Assembly (NCBI GenBank): GCA_027347805.1
Contig: DAIEQP010000358.1
Location: 1-6,727, forward strand
Source of the DNA: Ignavibacteria bacterium
GTDB taxonomy: Bacteria; Bacteroidota; Ignavibacteria; Ignavibacteriales; Melioribacteraceae
DNA: 6,727 nucleotides
Direction: 5' to 3'
The position numbers were made by a program, and so were the translations under genes. Below, piece after piece: positions 5,910-6,727 of this stretch (within the stretch, counting starts at the first letter, position 1; each line of letters starts with the position of its first letter). The notes under the pieces are model-generated. The model saw only the letters and a program-made list of their open reading frames with translations, was not told where the DNA came from and did no database searches.

Positions 5910-5944
5910 AAAAAAATAGCTACCGTGGAATTCCGCGGTAGCTA
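5910..5944. terminator. Terminator hairpin between convergent genes
   Basis: TAGCTACCGTGG (5917-5928) and CCGCGGTAGCTA (5933-5944) form a 12-bp stem with loop AATT. In the plus-strand RNA one pair is a U-G wobble; in the minus-strand RNA it becomes a C-A mismatch. Seven A at 5910-5916 give an immediate T-run for minus-strand transcripts, so the hairpin can end the ompA-like gene. In the plus direction the following sequence is AT-rich but lacks a clean T-run. It is probably bidirectional, better paired for the DHS-like gene and better tailed for the ompA-like gene. Confidence 0.8.
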
Positions 5945-5963
5945 TAAATTAAATTAAACATTT

Positions 5964-6455
5964 CTATTTAGTTGTTTCCAGGTGCGGGTTAATTACTATT
6001 TCAATTCTTCTATTCTTTGCTTTTCCTTCTTCACTTGAATTATTTGCAATTGGTTTTGAGCCACCCAGCCCAATCACAGAAATTTTTGCAGCTTCAGCTC
6101 CCATTGTTGAAATTAAATATTGATAAATGGAATTTGCCCTGTTCTGAGATAATTCAAGATTCTTTTGATAATCGCCTACACCATCTGTATGTCCTTCAAT
6201 TACAGTTGTACCATTTGGAAAAGTCTGAATTGCCTTTTGAACCTTTGTGAGTAATGTAAAGTACTGAGGTTCCAGAGTGGCCTTGTTCTGCGGAAAATTT
6301 AGATTGACAAGCCTGATAGTAATTAAGTCTCCATTTTTAATTACTTCCGCTTCTGAAGGAAGGAACATTGAAGATATGCTTTCAATTAATTTTTGATTTT
6401 TCTCCAACATTTCTGAATCGGCTTTAAATTTTACATTCCACCATCTGGAACACAT
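5964..6455 (-). CDS. OmpA-family peptidoglycan-binding domain, N-terminally truncated
   Basis: The 163-residue frame is almost entirely an OmpA C-terminal domain, which anchors outer-membrane or lipoproteins to peptidoglycan. Residues about 14-50 are a lead-in helix and first strand. The core runs from about 55 to 155, with G-H-T-D-G at 88-92, L-S-Q-N-R-A at 102-107 and N-R-R-I-E-I-V-I at 148-155. Asp91 and Arg106 are 15 residues apart, the spacing of the Asp/Arg pair that grips diaminopimelate in OmpA domains. There is no signal peptide, lipobox or beta-barrel. The first residues (M-C-S-R-W-W) look unlike the family, an in-frame TGA lies two codons upstream of the ATG, and only a weak GGGA precedes it. 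The gene has probably lost its N-terminal part at a junction near 6430-6456, so the ATG shown is likely not a natural start. A hairpin terminator follows. Confidence 0.82.
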   Translation of the reverse strand: MCSRWWNVKFKADSEMLEKNQKLIESISSMFLPSEAEVIKNGDLITIRLVNLNFPQNKATLEPQYFTLLTKVQKAIQTFPNGTTVIEGHTDGVGDYQKNLELSQNRANSIYQYLISTMGAEAAKISVIGLGGSKPIANNSSEEGKAKNRRIEIVINPHLETTK

Positions 6456-6727
6456 TTCTCATTCCCACAACATCAACTAACCCAATCTATTGGTCCTCCT
6501 CCGCATGACAGAAGTTGGATAGATTGTGGTACTTACTGGTTAAACATTTGCAACCAAGATACTGATGGATGGAAATCTGCAAGGAGAGAAGGGTGGGGTC
6601 ATACTAAATCATTACTCACAGCTTCCAACTTTGGTATGGCTGCTGGACACAGTCCTTTTCACAAATTTATTGAAGTTACTGAATGCTCGGGTGGAAAAAC
6701 TCATCAATCTACAGCTGGTGATGTGGA
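6447..6727 (+). CDS. Unidentified partial coding frame, open to window edge
   Basis: This plus-strand frame is open from just after a TGA at 6414-6416 to the window end. It has no start codon before ATG at 6636, so it is probably an internal piece of a gene broken near 6430-6456 and running off the window. The translation is rich in Trp, His, Gly and Cys, with segments such as P-P-P-H-D-R-S-W-I-D-C-G-T-Y-W and A-S-N-F-G-M-A-A-G-H. Many codons follow the RNY pattern typical of real coding DNA (GGT, ACT, GAT, GCT, AAC). I do not recognise the family. Its GC content is about 42% by hand count, above the roughly 35% of the adjacent ompA-like gene, and it may be foreign. The first codons overlap the antisense of that gene and are unlikely to belong to the original protein. 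It could be a phage, mobile-element or contaminant gene. Confidence 0.45.
6480..6530. repeat. Inverted repeat in the tail region
   Basis: ACC-CAATCTAT (6480-6490) pairs with ATAGATTG-T-GGT (6519-6530): 11 bp with one bulged base, around a 28-base loop. It lies inside the unidentified frame close to the suspected junction. It may be the edge of a mobile element or chance. There is no T-run. Confidence 0.25.

Noticed and set aside
6017..6250. Plus-strand open frame opposite the OmpA domain
   Set aside because: Antisense to the conserved peptidoglycan-binding core, with Leu/His-rich mirror composition.
6578..6600. Minus-strand pyrimidine tract ending in CAG, resembling a eukaryotic splice acceptor
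   Set aside because: It lies within an open plus-strand coding-like frame, and such tracts arise often by chance. It is not enough to claim a eukaryotic origin for the tail.
1..6727. CRISPR arrays, tRNA or rRNA genes, complete insertion sequences
   Set aside because: No regularly spaced repeats, no tRNA-like cloverleaf and no transposase motifs were seen on either strand.

Overview
This is a low-GC window (mostly about 35% by eye). It carries the conserved bacterial cluster rplM-rpsI-rpsB-tsf-pyrH-frr on the minus strand. To its right, on the plus strand, are an NAD-dependent epimerase/dehydratase and a deoxyhypusine-synthase-like polyamine enzyme. A truncated OmpA-type gene follows on the minus strand, and the last stretch looks foreign. 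The gene order, the long charged tail on S2, the bacterial DHS-like protein and the style of the OmpA domain suggest a member of the Bacteroidota/Chlorobiota/Ignavibacteriota group, most likely an ignavibacterium-like organism. That placement is inference from gene content, not a database match.

Bases 1-3660 (minus strand): the promoter TTGACA-17-TATATT drives rplM, which appears to start at a TTG codon behind a strong GGAGG. rpsI follows after 12 bp. A 113-bp gap before rpsB holds a possible internal promoter and a long-range hairpin, a candidate S2 autoregulatory leader. tsf follows rpsB after 25 bp. A near-perfect intrinsic terminator sits directly after tsf, so pyrH and frr are probably fed by read-through or by a promoter inside tsf. 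frr is cut by the left window edge after its first codons. Together these genes make ribosomal proteins, the EF-Tu exchange factor, UMP kinase and the ribosome recycling factor.

Bases 3643-5960 (plus strand): the divergent intergenic region has nested inverted repeats around the rplM promoter and a small hairpin over the Shine-Dalgarno sequence of the epimerase gene. The epimerase is a complete extended SDR protein. The next gene has the DHS fold with the catalytic Lys/Trp/Glu group, but several positions that bind spermidine in eukaryotic DHS are changed. Since bacteria have no eIF5A, it is more likely a homospermidine-type or agmatine-using polyamine enzyme. A hairpin terminator separates it from the convergent ompA-like gene.

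Bases 5964-6727: a peptidoglycan-binding OmpA domain (minus) loses its expected N-terminal part near 6430-6456. From there to the window edge the sequence is richer in GC (about 42% by hand count) and holds one open plus-strand frame with a coding-like RNY pattern that I cannot identify. Two coding frames broken at one point suggest an insertion or recombination breakpoint, or an assembly chimera. Apart from this junction and the DHS-like enzyme, the window is ordinary housekeeping sequence, and I see no clear new multi-gene system.
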